Positions 35,548 to 46,748 of a DNA stretch of 64,000 nt are shown here, piece by piece. This stretch comes from Siniperca chuatsi (lineage: Eukaryota; Chordata; Actinopteri; Centrarchiformes; Sinipercidae). Numbering within the stretch: the first letter of the stretch is position 1; every line of letters starts with the position of its first letter. Below the pieces are notes generated by a model. The model made no database searches and was not told where the DNA came from. It saw only the letters and a program-made list of their open reading frames with translations. The position numbers and the translations under genes are program-made. The stretch spans positions 13,772,929 to 13,836,928 of the forward strand of contig NC_058056.1 of assembly GCF_020085105.1 (NCBI RefSeq), in the 5' to 3' direction.

Positions 35548-37741
35548 ATGGGCTCTACAGGCTCCAGACCCAGGCAGCGTAAAGTAGCACCATCTAGCCT
35601 GCAAGAAGAAGGGGCACAGCCCAAACCACAATGGACCCTCCCTGCTCTGCCAGTGGCTGTGGAGCAGCAGTCAGGATTTCAGAGGAAGACAATCTTACCT
35701 CCACTGAAACAGGAAATAACTCTGTCCACACTCTCAGGTTAGTATGTCTAATTTTTTATTCCCACTCAGGCTTTTAATATTTTTTACAGACCACTCGGTT
35801 GTGATACTGATTTTCATATGAGATAACTGTGTGCATGTGTGTGCTGTAAGAACCATGCTTTGCAGGAAACCTCCCACTAAAGCAAAGCAACAATTCAAGC
35901 ATCATTCACTCCCATCCACCCCGAAGATCCCAGGTTAGCACGGCAAAATCAGCTGCCTGATATAGTTTTATTAACTATAACAGGCTATTTTTGTTGCGAG
36001 ATTCATATGAGAAGTTTCTCATCTGTTCAGTTCTGAGCTGGGACTCTGACAGACCTAATTTAGCATTATTGTTTCTGACTGGTTCTGATTTTTACCCAGA
36101 CACCCCATCATTATCTCTCCTCAGGCACTGCAACCACTGGCCCTTCAAATTGGCCACACAAGCACTGCCAATCAAATTGCCATGGTAATAGAACAAAAAA
36201 TAAATAAATATCGCTGATGACTGTCCCAGCGTCACTACCCTCATGCCATCTCAAAGCCCAATAAGAAATTTGATGCTTGTTGTAGAGCAGGGACTGCAGA
36301 GATGGGGGTGTCCACCGGTTTTCTACAACCGGCCAGGCAGGACACTCCGGCACCAGCAGAATGATTCAGGTAAAGCATCTTGACAAAGTACAGAAGAGCT
36401 GAAGTGCATCTATAACATTAATAATTCAGATCATACATTTTTATATTGAGGGAAAATTAAAGTGTGCAGCAGTGCTTTTTGGGGGGGGGGGGGGACTGAG
36501 AGAGAGAGACAGACAGCTTGAGTGTGGGCCCTTCCTGTCCCAGTGGATCTGATTAAAGTGTCGGTGGAGTGAAAAGTAGGGTGGTCTACAGCCGTGACTG
36601 GCCCTCAATGGGATCTATTTCCAGGATACTAGGAACACAAAAGCCCCAACAATTAAATACACAAGACACAAAAGTATAGTCTTGACAGTCTTTCTATACA
36701 ATGGTTTGCTTTAAATCCACCATCTGTCCATAGGAAATATGTTTAGTAGAACTCACATAAAACACATAAAGCATGCATTGTAATATGTGTGTAAAAGTTT
36801 CCTGCAGTGGTGGAATAAGTAGTCCGATCCTGAACAACGTAAAAATACTCCTTTTGTCCTGCATTTCAAATCCTACTCAAGTAAAAGTACACAAGTATTA
36901 TCAGCTACATGTACTTAAAGTAAAAGTACTTGTTCTGCAGAAAAATGGCCCCAGTGACTGATATATTATCATATATTACATTAGTTGATTGTTAATACTG
37001 ATGCTCATTTTAACTTTTTTATATACAGTTTGGTAGTTCAAGGCAGTGGTTCCCAACCTAGGGGGTTGTGAGATGATTAATGTACTAGGAAAGGAGAAAA
37101 AACGAAATCTTGTTACATAAATCTGTTAAAAAAAGATGTAGTAAATGTACTTAGTTGCTTTCCACCACTGGTTTCTTATGGCTCTGTGGCCTTTCTAGGG
37201 AGGGTTCCTGGAGGCCCAGACAGCTCTCACTCAACAGACTCATCAACATCGGCGAGCTCACCTCCGACAAGCCAGAGAGCAGAGAAGACATAAGGTTGTC
37301 TACAAAATTAATGGTATGACTGAAAATTATTAATATATTGTTATTCTAACAAGCCAAGTTGTTTCAAAACATATCTGAATGTGGTCTAGTGATTGATTCC
37401 AACATCATTTGGTCATTTCACTTGGCTCTTTAGTTGGAGGTCCAAATACAGAGGGGATCCAGAGACTGAAACTTGTGAGAAGGCCCACAGAGAGGGACAT
37501 CTTCTGGGATGAGACCACAGGAGAAAGTCTGGACCCCAGCTGCATTCTGGACCCCATATCTCTGCCTCACCTCTATGACAAGAGTCAGCGTAACCAGCCA
37601 AACAAACACCTCCTGTGCACAGGAGAAGACGGGATCCAGAGAGATCGAGCTCAAGGTCCCAGAAAGAGAGAGGAAAGAACTCAACAAAGTGGACACAGGG
37701 TACTGTCTTTAGACAAAAACTTATCATGGACAAATGAATAA
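35548..37741 (+). CDS. ccdc198: coiled-coil domain-containing protein 198 (C14orf105 orthologue)
   Basis: Exons 35548-35737, 35866-35933, 36125-36184, 36286-36369, 37199-37313 and 37434-37741 give 274 residues with consistent phases (1,0,0,0,1). The protein starts MGSTGS, so Gly2 with Ser6 fits an N-myristoylation signal. SIIHSHPPRRSQ (exon 2) aligns with human SIIKRHPPQRLQ. Exon 5 is a charged, Gln/Arg-rich predicted coiled coil (EAQTALTQQTHQHRRAHLRQ). LVRRPTERDIFWDE (residues about 187-199) matches the human C-terminal LVRTRTERIPLFDE. Human ends soon after that motif; this model runs on about 75 residues. Function is poorly known. Position between slc35f4 and ap5m1 agrees with human 14q. 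Confidence 0.85.
36370..37198 (+). other. ccdc198: ccdc198 intron 4
   Basis: Holds a run of 14 G at 36481-36494 followed by a (GA)n tract, and an interspersed repeat (36806-37171) that ends 27 bp before the exon 5 boundary. Confidence 0.8.
36806..37171 (-). repeat. second copy of 'CAGTGGTGGA...ACTCAAGTA' repeat
   Basis: Opens GCAGTGGTGGAATAAGTAGTC, contains ACTCAAGTAAAAGTACACAAGTA and GTACTTAAAGTAAAAGTACTTG, and closes GTACTTAGTTGCTTTCCACCACTGG. The two ends are inverted relative to each other, as in the copy type at 26812. It includes GCAGTGGTTCCCAACCTAGG, a word also common in other fish repeats. Confidence 0.75.
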
Positions 37742-40433
37742 TGATTTGGCCTGAGTCTGCCAGAAGCTGTCAGACAGGGAGGATAAGAGGTGCAAGAGGG
37801 ATCTGGGACTATAAACTGGAGAACACTTAGTTAACCAACTTGCATAAACAAAACTCCTGATGTTCCAGAGATATTCCCTCCGTGGCTGAGTTTATGGTGC
37901 CCTCTATGGGTGAAAGTGATGTACAAAAATGAGAAAACTTGCTGTTGAGGCAGTGAGTCTGAAACTCATTTAGCCTTCCCACAATATTGATAGCAAACAT
38001 TCAAAAACACAATTCACAATTAAATCAGCCAGCTTTGAAGCTATTACTGGGCATTTGGTATAGTTAGTGCAAAAGAATCCTTCAGTATCCAAAGATATCC
38101 CCTTATTTGAAAAGATCTGTGACTCTTGAAGAATAATTAGACTGAAAACAGGAAACTGCAAATTGCACCATCATTATTCAAGTGGTCTCCCTGAGGCCGG
38201 CTCTTAGTGGATTTAGAGAGGCTGAGAGGAACTGGACTCCTACCAAACACCTGGCACAGTGGCCGACAAAAGCCTGGTCCTCAGGCACGGCGCGTTAGAT
38301 GAACATTGCTGGGATCACGTCGCACAGCAAGGAGCTGGACAGGAATTAAATGAGCAAAGATTATCTGGCAGTGGTTGAGTAGAAGTATTTCAATAAAAGA
38401 AAGGAGTATTAAACTGTATCAAAGTAAGCAAAATATTCTAACATGAACTTTATTGTACTCTACCACTGGGTGTCATAATTGGGCTGAGGGACACAGTGAT
38501 GTAAACTCCCATAGTCCCAGTGTTTGTAATAGTGTAGTAAATGTTTTGGTATGGTCAACCTTTTGGCATGAAAGATCATTCTGAGCATTTAAAGCTAGGC
38601 AACCTTGGGATAGATTAACATGATTTATGAGAATCAACACTGCTGCTTTAGTGTCACAAATTGATTTTGGCCCATGTGAGTTTTATTTTGATGACTATTG
38701 TACAAAAGTGTTAATCCCTTTCCTGTATGTGTGTATACAAGAGTAAACATGATGATGAATAATTAATTAATTAATTAATTAATTAATTAATTAATGATTC
38801 TGAAAAACACTGTTTCACTGAATTAAAGGCCCAAAGGTACGAGATGAATGCACTGGAGCAGAGCAAAACATTAAAACAAGTCCAATTACTTAGCAAGCCA
38901 TTCAATCAACAAAGCAAAGTCTGCCAGTGAGAGGCCACTGACTGCAGACTTGAGGAGCCAGACTGACCACATATTGGGATACTGAGGAGATTTAGAGTGG
39001 CCCAACTCTTCAAAAAAAAAAAACTTCTCCTTTTCCAGTTCACTAGCCACACACACTGGGCCTTAAAGCCAAATCATCGTGGAGGGGGAGAGCCGAGAGG
39101 TCTCGGTGTCTGCCACTCCGCACTGCTACATAAAAAGAAGGTGAAGGATGCCGTGTGAGCAATTGGTTCCAATTGACAGAGGATTGGTCATGGTCAGCCT
39201 TCTGAGTGGAAATCCACGTGAGAATGTAGCATTTGGACCAGCAAGGGGCACAAGAGGCCAACAGCAGACAATGAAGGCACTCAGAGGAGTCTGGCTGCTG
39301 TGGTACAAGTGGGGCACAATCTCCTCTGATTTAACCCTTCATCAGCTAGTTATTCATTCAACATAATACATTGAGGTGGAGCTTTCATAGTAGAAATGTA
39401 ACAGAATTAGTATGAAACTCATCATAGTTCAGGTAATAGTAAACAGTAAGAAATGCCTGGAACTAAATGCCCCTCTGTAAATAATCTCTTTATAACTAAG
39501 TATTGATTGTAAAGAGAGGTCTACCTTGACACGTGTGTTAAAACAATAAAGATCAAAATCATATACTTAAAGTTCATACTACACACTACATTAATTGAGT
39601 TAAAGCACATATGCAACCTCAAGAGGCGACCCTACCATTTCCATCCTTGTGACTTTTTCACCAATTAGGCAGGTCCTGCTCGCTGAATGGGACCGGCTGC
39701 TTTAAAGTCTCAGGAGGGCCAGAGGGTCAGCGGTCAATCACAGTCTGGTTGGAGAGGTTGTGTGTTTGAACTAGCCACTAGTTGACAGGGCAGGGATAGG
39801 GTCAAAATGGGTGGGGGAGTGATTGGTGGATGAGGGCAAGGACTCCTGCCAGCTCTAAAAGAGGAGCCTTTTGTAGCCAAGACACTGGCCAGAGCAGCCT
39901 GGCCTTTCACAGCACAGCCGCCCCTCTCCTCCAGGCCCACAACAGCTGATGACAAGGCCCCAGCTGCTAATTATCCGGCTGATGGAGAGTCACTGAAGTG
40001 GGACTGTCAGAGCGAGGGGTGGTCCTTGTGTCTGCAATGGGATAAATCTGAGGGAGCGTGAAGGTTGGGGGATAAAAGAAGAAGTTTGACTACAGGGGCA
40101 GGTATTTTTCTTTTAAGTATCCATTCATCAACAAAATCAATACTTCTGCCAGTCAAAGTTTTCAGATTGAGAACTGTGCTGAGTGAAAGCTAAATTATTT
40201 TGTCTTTTATATGTAAATGTTAGATAACATGTAAAATCTACCAATTGTTTTCACTGCTGTTTACATTTTCTATCATTTGTGAGCTCTCCAGTAACAACAG
40301 GATAGTAACAAATTGATTTTATGGGGTCGCATATCCGGTCGGGATCACTGTATATGCTTGACAGGGTCTTCAGTCCTGTTACAGTATAGTGAGCAGCACT
40401 CCTTTCCACCAAGCAGCTCTTAATGTGTCCATG
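37742..40433. other. convergent intergenic gap, ccdc198 to ap5m1 (expected naa30 site)
   Basis: Both neighbouring genes end into this gap. Candidate ccdc198 poly(A) signals are ATTAAA at 38345 and AATAAA at 38392. A (TTAA)n tract lies at 38758-38795. Blocks at 39055-39310 and 39640-40080 have non-repetitive, conserved-looking texture (for example GCAATTGGTTCCAATTGAC and GCTGCTAATTATCCGG). Human has NAA30 here; no N-acetyltransferase exon (for example a Q/RxxGxG/A acetyl-CoA motif) was found in any frame. Confidence 0.55.
38758..38795. repeat. (TTAA)n microsatellite
   Basis: About nine TTAA/ATTA units in a row. Confidence 0.95.
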
Positions 40434-43400
40434 CTATAGCATCATCTGCCCAGAGGAAACCGGAGCAGTTCCTGTTGAATTCCATATGAAGTACTCTTTG
40501 GACAGAAGTTCTCGGGCTGAAAATCAGACAAACAGACCATTTTTTACTGTCAGAAAACGTGTAGGCAGCAAACATTGTGATACGCAGAATATTGTAAGCT
40601 TACATGTTACAATCCGTGGTTTGGCAGAGGAATAAACCTGCACTGAATGCTGGTCCACACAGCACCCAGAGAGCGTCATGTCAGGCACTTTGAAATACAA
40701 CTGTGAAGATAACGGTGGAAGTGTTAATCACTTTACAACCTATTAATAGATCCCTTATCCCATTAGAAACGATCTGTTGAAAAATTGCTGCAACATGCTG
40801 TAGCAGTAAATTAACAATGTTTTGACTGTATCAGGCGATTATCACGACACATATTAACTCACTTTGATATAGGCCGTAAGCTCTGTGCAGAGGGGGTCAG
40901 TGGGTCCTGGTGTCGGCCCAGAAAAGCTGATCTTGCCTTCCATTGTGACCTCACGAGATTTAGGGAACTTTTGTCCTAAATATCAATGAGGGGAAAACTA
41001 CTGATGAGTTTCTTTTTCAAATACACAGCTGCAGTAAAAGTGATTTCAGAATTAGAATCAGAAATACTTTATTGATCCCCGAGGGGAAACTCTTTTGTTA
41101 CAGCTGCTCACTATCACGTCAGTGCACACAGGAACAGAAGTACTAAGCAAAAAATATAATACACTATAATACAGGTCAGAAAATAAGGTAATAAGTACCA
41201 AGTGGGTATAAGTATAAAATTAAAATAAGTGTGAAGTACAACGTGGGTTTACCGGTTGATAATATAATAATACGGTATAAAGTAATAGTGCATGAACTGT
41301 CAAGTTACGTGTAGCTTATTAAGATTATAATGAGATTACATTGATGCTCAGGAGCACAGTACTTACCCAGGCCCCAGACCAGCAGGTTCTTCTCCTTTGA
41401 GACATCCACTTGTCCAGAGCTCACTTTCACATCTGCAACGCCCATCTGATTCCTGAACAAGATGCAGAGCCCACACAGATGTTAGCGCAAACATACTGAC
41501 TTTAGAGTGAGGTATCAACACAGAGGCAACTAGTGAAAACAGATTTTACACAGGAGAGCTGTTTATCGAGATTGAATAATTTTTCTCTGCTCTACAAGAA
41601 AACCCAGAGGGACAATGTACTGTAAGTGTATATCATAGAACTGGATAGCAGAATGGTCTACTGATAAAATAGATGTTTTTAAGGGTTTTAAATCAACATT
41701 TCTGGGACATATATCTGAAAATTGTGTGAGAGGAGTATTTTATCAAATGGTTGCACATGATGGAGTTGAGTTTGAGACTTGTAGATTAGGTTACTAGGTT
41801 TACTTGGCTGTTGGAGGACTAATAAATTCAGCTAAGGTGAGTTATTCAGTGAGCTGTAATGACAACAGTGCTCTGTTCCATATTACAAAGGCCTGTGTGA
41901 GAGACTATAAAACAGTTAAATATTATGAACGAAAATATTTCTAGCAATAGATATAATTAAATAATACGTCATTAGTGTAATAACTGGTATTTATTACATT
42001 AATGTTTAGTAATTCAATTGTTACTTATACATTAGTTTACCAGCATAGCTAGGACATTTGTGCATCCGTAGTAATAAGATTATTTTAACCTACTTGAAAA
42101 TGTGTTGATTATCCAACTTCTATATCTATAAATTGTTATTCTCAGGCTGTTAAACAGAAAGAACTTCATGTATTTAGTTTGTCACAAGGAGACTGTTTCA
42201 CAACACTAAAACTATACTTTTAAAAGCACTCTTAAAAAAAAGAAACCTTGATTTCTGACTGGATGTCAGGATGACATTTTACCCTCAAAGATGGCATGGA
42301 ACAACCTCTTTGCTCTACAGGAAACAAACACTGGCAGGTGCTCGGATCTAAATGATCACATTCTCTTGTGCTGCTTACCTGTTAAAGAATGGCAGGTGTG
42401 CTTCACAGTACTCAAAACTGTTCTTCACACTCTCGTGAAGCTTGAGGGTTACTGACACACGCAGCTGGTTCTCTTCTTCCTTCAGTTGATATGAACCGAG
42501 GATAGGGGGAACAGGGACCTAATGAAGAATTACAGGTATCACTTGACACATTAACACTAATGTGTGGGATTAGAAGTATGTTAGTATGTATGTTTTATAC
42601 CTGAGATGTATAGCTGCATAGTCTGAAAGGCTCCAGAGGAGGAGAGAAGGGGAACTTATATGGCCCAGAGAAAGCTGAGCCATCATAGTTATCCACACTG
42701 CTGGCAGTAAGGATACTAGAGTCCAGTGAGGTGACACAAGGATGGACCAGGATGTCCTGGAGTGGAGAACCATTTGGTGGTAGTGTGAGGGTCACTGTCA
42801 CATTTGGGAGCACCCCTTCCACTTCACACTGTTGACAGGAGGACAAAAAAGTCGAATGAAGGAAAAGAATGGAAACAGACCAAAAGTTAGAACTTTACTT
42901 GCCTTCCTTTACACTGTGCACTTACTTTGCATGTCACAGTGCCAAAAACATCCCACAGGTCCTGTCTGCTCCGGTTACCATACTGCATGGAGCGTACTGT
43001 TTCTATCAGTGCTACGTTCACCACAGCTCGACCGCGGTGGAGCCCCGTCTTCCAGGCTGGCTGCTTCTGGTTCCCAGCAGGAGTGGGCACTGAGGGTGTA
43101 GCAGGTACCCCCAGGAGTGGCACATTCAGGGGCGTGCCAAGTGGACAAACCTGCAGAAGTACAGAGGGCAGCATCGCCAAGCGAGAGGCCAGCCCCTCGC
43201 TATCAGGCTTACCCCCAGAGCCGAGGACAAAAGTCTGCAGACCTGCCAGGAGCGTGAGGCCCTGGGAAACAGACAGCAGGCTGGCAAGGGGTGGCCGTGG
43301 TTCAGCAGGGGCATCCACTAAAGGCAGGCAAGCTAGGATAAGAGGCCCTTGCGAGATGGCCAACACTGGCCAAAGTATTCCCTTTCCAGGACCGTCCACA

Positions 43401-43803
43401 CGCAGCTCCAGGGCTGGTGATCGCTGACAATGAAGGCAATCATCTCTGAGAGCTACATAGGACTTGTCTGAGTCTGAAAGCCCCAGCTCAGTGAGCAGGA
43501 GTTGCAGCACGGTGTTTTCTTCTGGGACTGCTATATATGAGGAACCTGCCAGACTCTTTGCACGGTGCTCCACAGTAGCAAACCTCCTGTGGGGGAAGAC
43601 ACAAGACGTTACAAAACGCTGCAGGCTGCAAGCAGTGTGACAGCATTGATTTTACGACATTAGAGCGCTGTTACGGCCTTACACTATTGTAAATAAGAAG
43701 CGGAATATGAGAGCCATTAAAACTCAGATTCATACCTTGAAAAGCGTATTGACACATTTTCTCCCTTCTCGTGAGATATAATCCACAAAGCACGCACACT
43801 CAT
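40434..43803 (-). CDS. ap5m1: AP-5 complex subunit mu-1 (MUDENG)
   Basis: Exons on the minus strand: 43803-43736, 43586-42926, 42828-42601, 42518-42379, 41452-41367, 40975-40863, 40700-40604 and 40516-40434, giving 491 residues (human 490). All donors and acceptors are GT-AG and in phase. It starts [14 protein letters not shown], then an N-terminal longin-like region. A mu-homology domain runs from about residue 197 (KQPAWKTG) to the end, with [33 protein letters not shown] and the terminal [16 protein letters not shown]5M1 is the medium subunit of the AP-5 adaptor, which works with SPG11/SPG15 at late endosomes and lysosomes in retrieval. Gene order and divergent promoter with exoc5 match human. 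Confidence 0.95.
41044..41330 (+). repeat. 'AATACTTTATTGATCCCCGAGGGGAAA' interspersed repeat in ap5m1 intron 5
   Basis: Begins GAATTAGAATCAGAAATACTTTATTGATCCCCGAGGGGAAAC, then CAGCTGCTCACTATCACG and a stretch of TATAATACAC-type words. I know this start as one of the commonest fish interspersed repeats; its class is uncertain. It lies between ap5m1 exons at 41367 and 40975, antisense to the gene. Confidence 0.75.
41453..42378 (-). other. ap5m1: ap5m1 intron 4, no features
   Basis: AT-rich intron between the exons at 42379 and 41452. I see no repeat family, open frame or RNA gene in it. Confidence 0.7.
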
Positions 43804-44176
43804 TTGTGCGGATGCACTGAAGTCCTCAATTTACAAACTATTCTGACTTTAATATTAATATTCGCCTCTCATCGTGCGGTTGTTAAATTCAAATATTCCT
43901 CACTGTACGAATTTGACTAACGCAGCGACTTACTTCCTGCTGTTGTTTCATGTGACAAAAAACACCAATCAGCCGATATATGCGCTTGCGCACTTGAACG
44001 CAGCTATCCCCACCCTTCTACACCCATACAGGAAGCTGGATTGCTAGCCAGCTAGCTGTCAACAAAGGGCAAAACTGTACGGAATCAGCAAATCTATGTG
44101 GAAGTCGGCGGTATTGCCGACTCTGAGCTCCTTCCTCTAAAGTGCGTTTCTCTACGCCACCAGCTGAATCTTGAAC
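43804..44176. promoter_or_regulatory. bidirectional promoter of ap5m1 and exoc5
   Basis: The start codons of two divergent genes are 373 bp apart. In between lie a CCAAT box (43965-43969), an NRF1-like TGCGCTTGCGCA (43981-43992), an ETS-type ACTTCCTGC (about 43932-43940) and TCATGTGAC (43948-43956), which fits the M-box bound by MITF/TFEB/TFE3. There is no TATA box. The mix is typical of housekeeping divergent promoters. Sites are seen in sequence; binding is inferred. Confidence 0.75.
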
Positions 44177-46685
44177 ATGGCGACAACCGCTCAGCTGTTC
44201 GAGGTAAAATGACTGCTGCACCGGAGAGCTGTGTTAGCTGTCAGGCTAGCTAGGTTGCTAACTATCTATAACGGTAGCTTAACGGTTATGTCCTCATTCA
44301 CCCTGAGTGTGTAATAGACAATAAATAATGACTCACACAGCTGGGAAGATGTTTGTGTATGTCGTATGCTAGAAAGAATATGGGACAAATGTTGTTTGTT
44401 TGTGTTATTCGTTGAAACGTTAATGATATTGACTTTTAGTGTGCAGTAAAATCAACACAAGTGCCGTAAAACGTAAACTAAGTCGGTTCTTGTAGCGTTT
44501 GTAGCTGGTGTTTTGCTGATGTTTTTGTGTGAGGTAATCATCAGTACACACATGACTTCCCCTCCCCCTCAGGAGCCATTTGATGCAGATGAGTACATTG
44601 AAAGGTTGGCATGGAGGACACCTGGAGGAGGCTCCAAAGGAGGAGCTGAGGCATTTGATCCCAAAAGGTACTGTAGGCGCTTGTCATTCACATTTACTGT
44701 ACACATTTTCATCCCCTGAACATGAGTAAGTAACTCAGTAGAATATCATACTTTTAACCTTAACTTCAACGTTGCCAATGTGTCACCTGGTTCCTAAATA
44801 TATCTTTGATGTCTCTTATTAATTTAAAAACAAAGCACCCATGTTGCCCAACCTAGTATTTTTCCACAATCAAAATTTACATCAGAGAGATAATGTGGTA
44901 TATTAAATGCCCTTGCATTCATTAAGCTTTATTTTCTTGCATGTACATTTAGCTTGTTTACTAATATGAGAGTGGAAAACAAATTTCTCAAAAACGCTTG
45001 CTTTGTTTTCTTTAGCAAAAAATGTAGCTTTAGAAACAAGACAGTGTAGCTGATCATCTCTATATTATGCACTCTCTTGGTATTACTTAATACTGTCCTC
45101 CTGGTCTATTCCACTATGTAATTTACACCTTATCCATTCAGATTTTCACTGAAGTTGATTAGATGTTGGCATTAAGTCAAGCTAATAAATCAGAAAATAC
45201 CTATCTCTATTCACATTTTATTATGCATTTTTCCCACAGCTTCCCCAAAGCATTTTTTTTCTCTTACTACAGTAGTTGTCTGTACTTCTTGGCAACTTTT
45301 AAAGGGGTTAACAGCAAAAGTTTCAGGTTTCCAAACATAATACTTGAAAATAATTAGATGTTTTAAGTTGAAAATCTTTTAATATAAATTTGGATTCCTT
45401 TATTTACAGCTGTCAGTATCAACTTTAAATATTGTGAAGCTGAGTTAGTCCTCCTACACTTACTACAGCTCATCTTAGTCTCTTCTATGCTAATTTAGTG
45501 TTTTTGATAGTTGGGTCGGAGACAAACAGGACATATCTATGCTTAAGATTTTTTTCATGGTATTTTCACTGTTTGTTGTTATGTTTACGCTCAGGGACCA
45601 AGTTATTTCTCGTAAGCATAAATGCCATAACAATTTAACTGTACTGTGGATCCATCCTGCCTTATCTACTTCCTCCACAAAACTGTTGCCACCACCTCCT
45701 CGGAAGCTCTTAGCGAGGAGTCAGAGACAACATATCTGTGGAGGCCACCATACTGTGAGTCACCAGCCAGGGAATGAGTGTCTATTGGGAAGGGATGGGA
45801 GATGTCTTTAAGCTGTAGCCAGTGCTGAGGGAATTAGTCAAGAGATTATACACTCATCATTTTGGGATGTTTCGTACTCTGTGAAATGTGGTGCTGACTT
45901 AGAACATTTGCTCTGCAGTCCTGATGGCACTTAAAATGCAGCTGACGAAGTTGCTAGTTTTCAGAGCTCCTTAAGTCTGGGGACCAAGGAATTAAGCATC
46001 CGGCACTATTTTGTATTCTATAACTATTACTGAGGTCAGTGGGACAGATTTAACCTTGTAGTACCTTGTGTTTTTTTTTTTGTGTGTGTTTTACCTGTTG
46101 TTAGTTGAGGATCTACTGTGTGCTGATTAGACCACTGTGAAGTCCTGGATCCACATTCTCTCTTTCCTCTGTGATAGGCTATTGGAAGAATTTGAGAACC
46201 ACATAGAAGAGCTGAAACAACTGGATGAGAAGATCCAGCGGCGGGTGGAGAAGCTTGAGCACCAGTGTCATCGTGAGGCCAAGGAATTTGCCCACAAAGT
46301 GCAAGACTTGCAGAGAAGCAACCAGGTGTGTTGTATGGTCAAGTAGAGAATGACACCCACCTGAGTGTCTTTGAGCTTTAAAGTTTTTGTTTTATTTATC
46401 ACATTACAGAATGACTTGATCTTTTCTTTACGTTATTTGTCAATTCAGGTGGCCTTTCAGCATTTCCAGGAGCTCGATGAGCATATCAGCTATGTGGCAA
46501 CCAAGGTTTGTCACCTTGGCGACCAGCTGGAGGGGGTGAACACGCCTCGGCAGAGGGCTGTGGAAGCTCAGCGTCTGATGACCTACTTCAACGAGTTCTT
46601 GGATGGAGACCTACGCAGTGACGTCTTCAATAACCCAGAGAAGGTGAGTATGCGGCATATGTTCCTTCCATTCGCTTCAGTGGAG

Positions 46686-46748
<63 letters not shown>

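Noticed and set aside
36291..36369. ccdc198 exon 4 starting at 36291 instead of 36286
   Set aside because: It gives phase 1 at the end and needs a less likely exon 5 acceptor; the 36286 start keeps phase 0 on both sides.
42927..43427. 166-codon open frame on the + strand
   Set aside because: Antisense shadow of the large ap5m1 exon 2.
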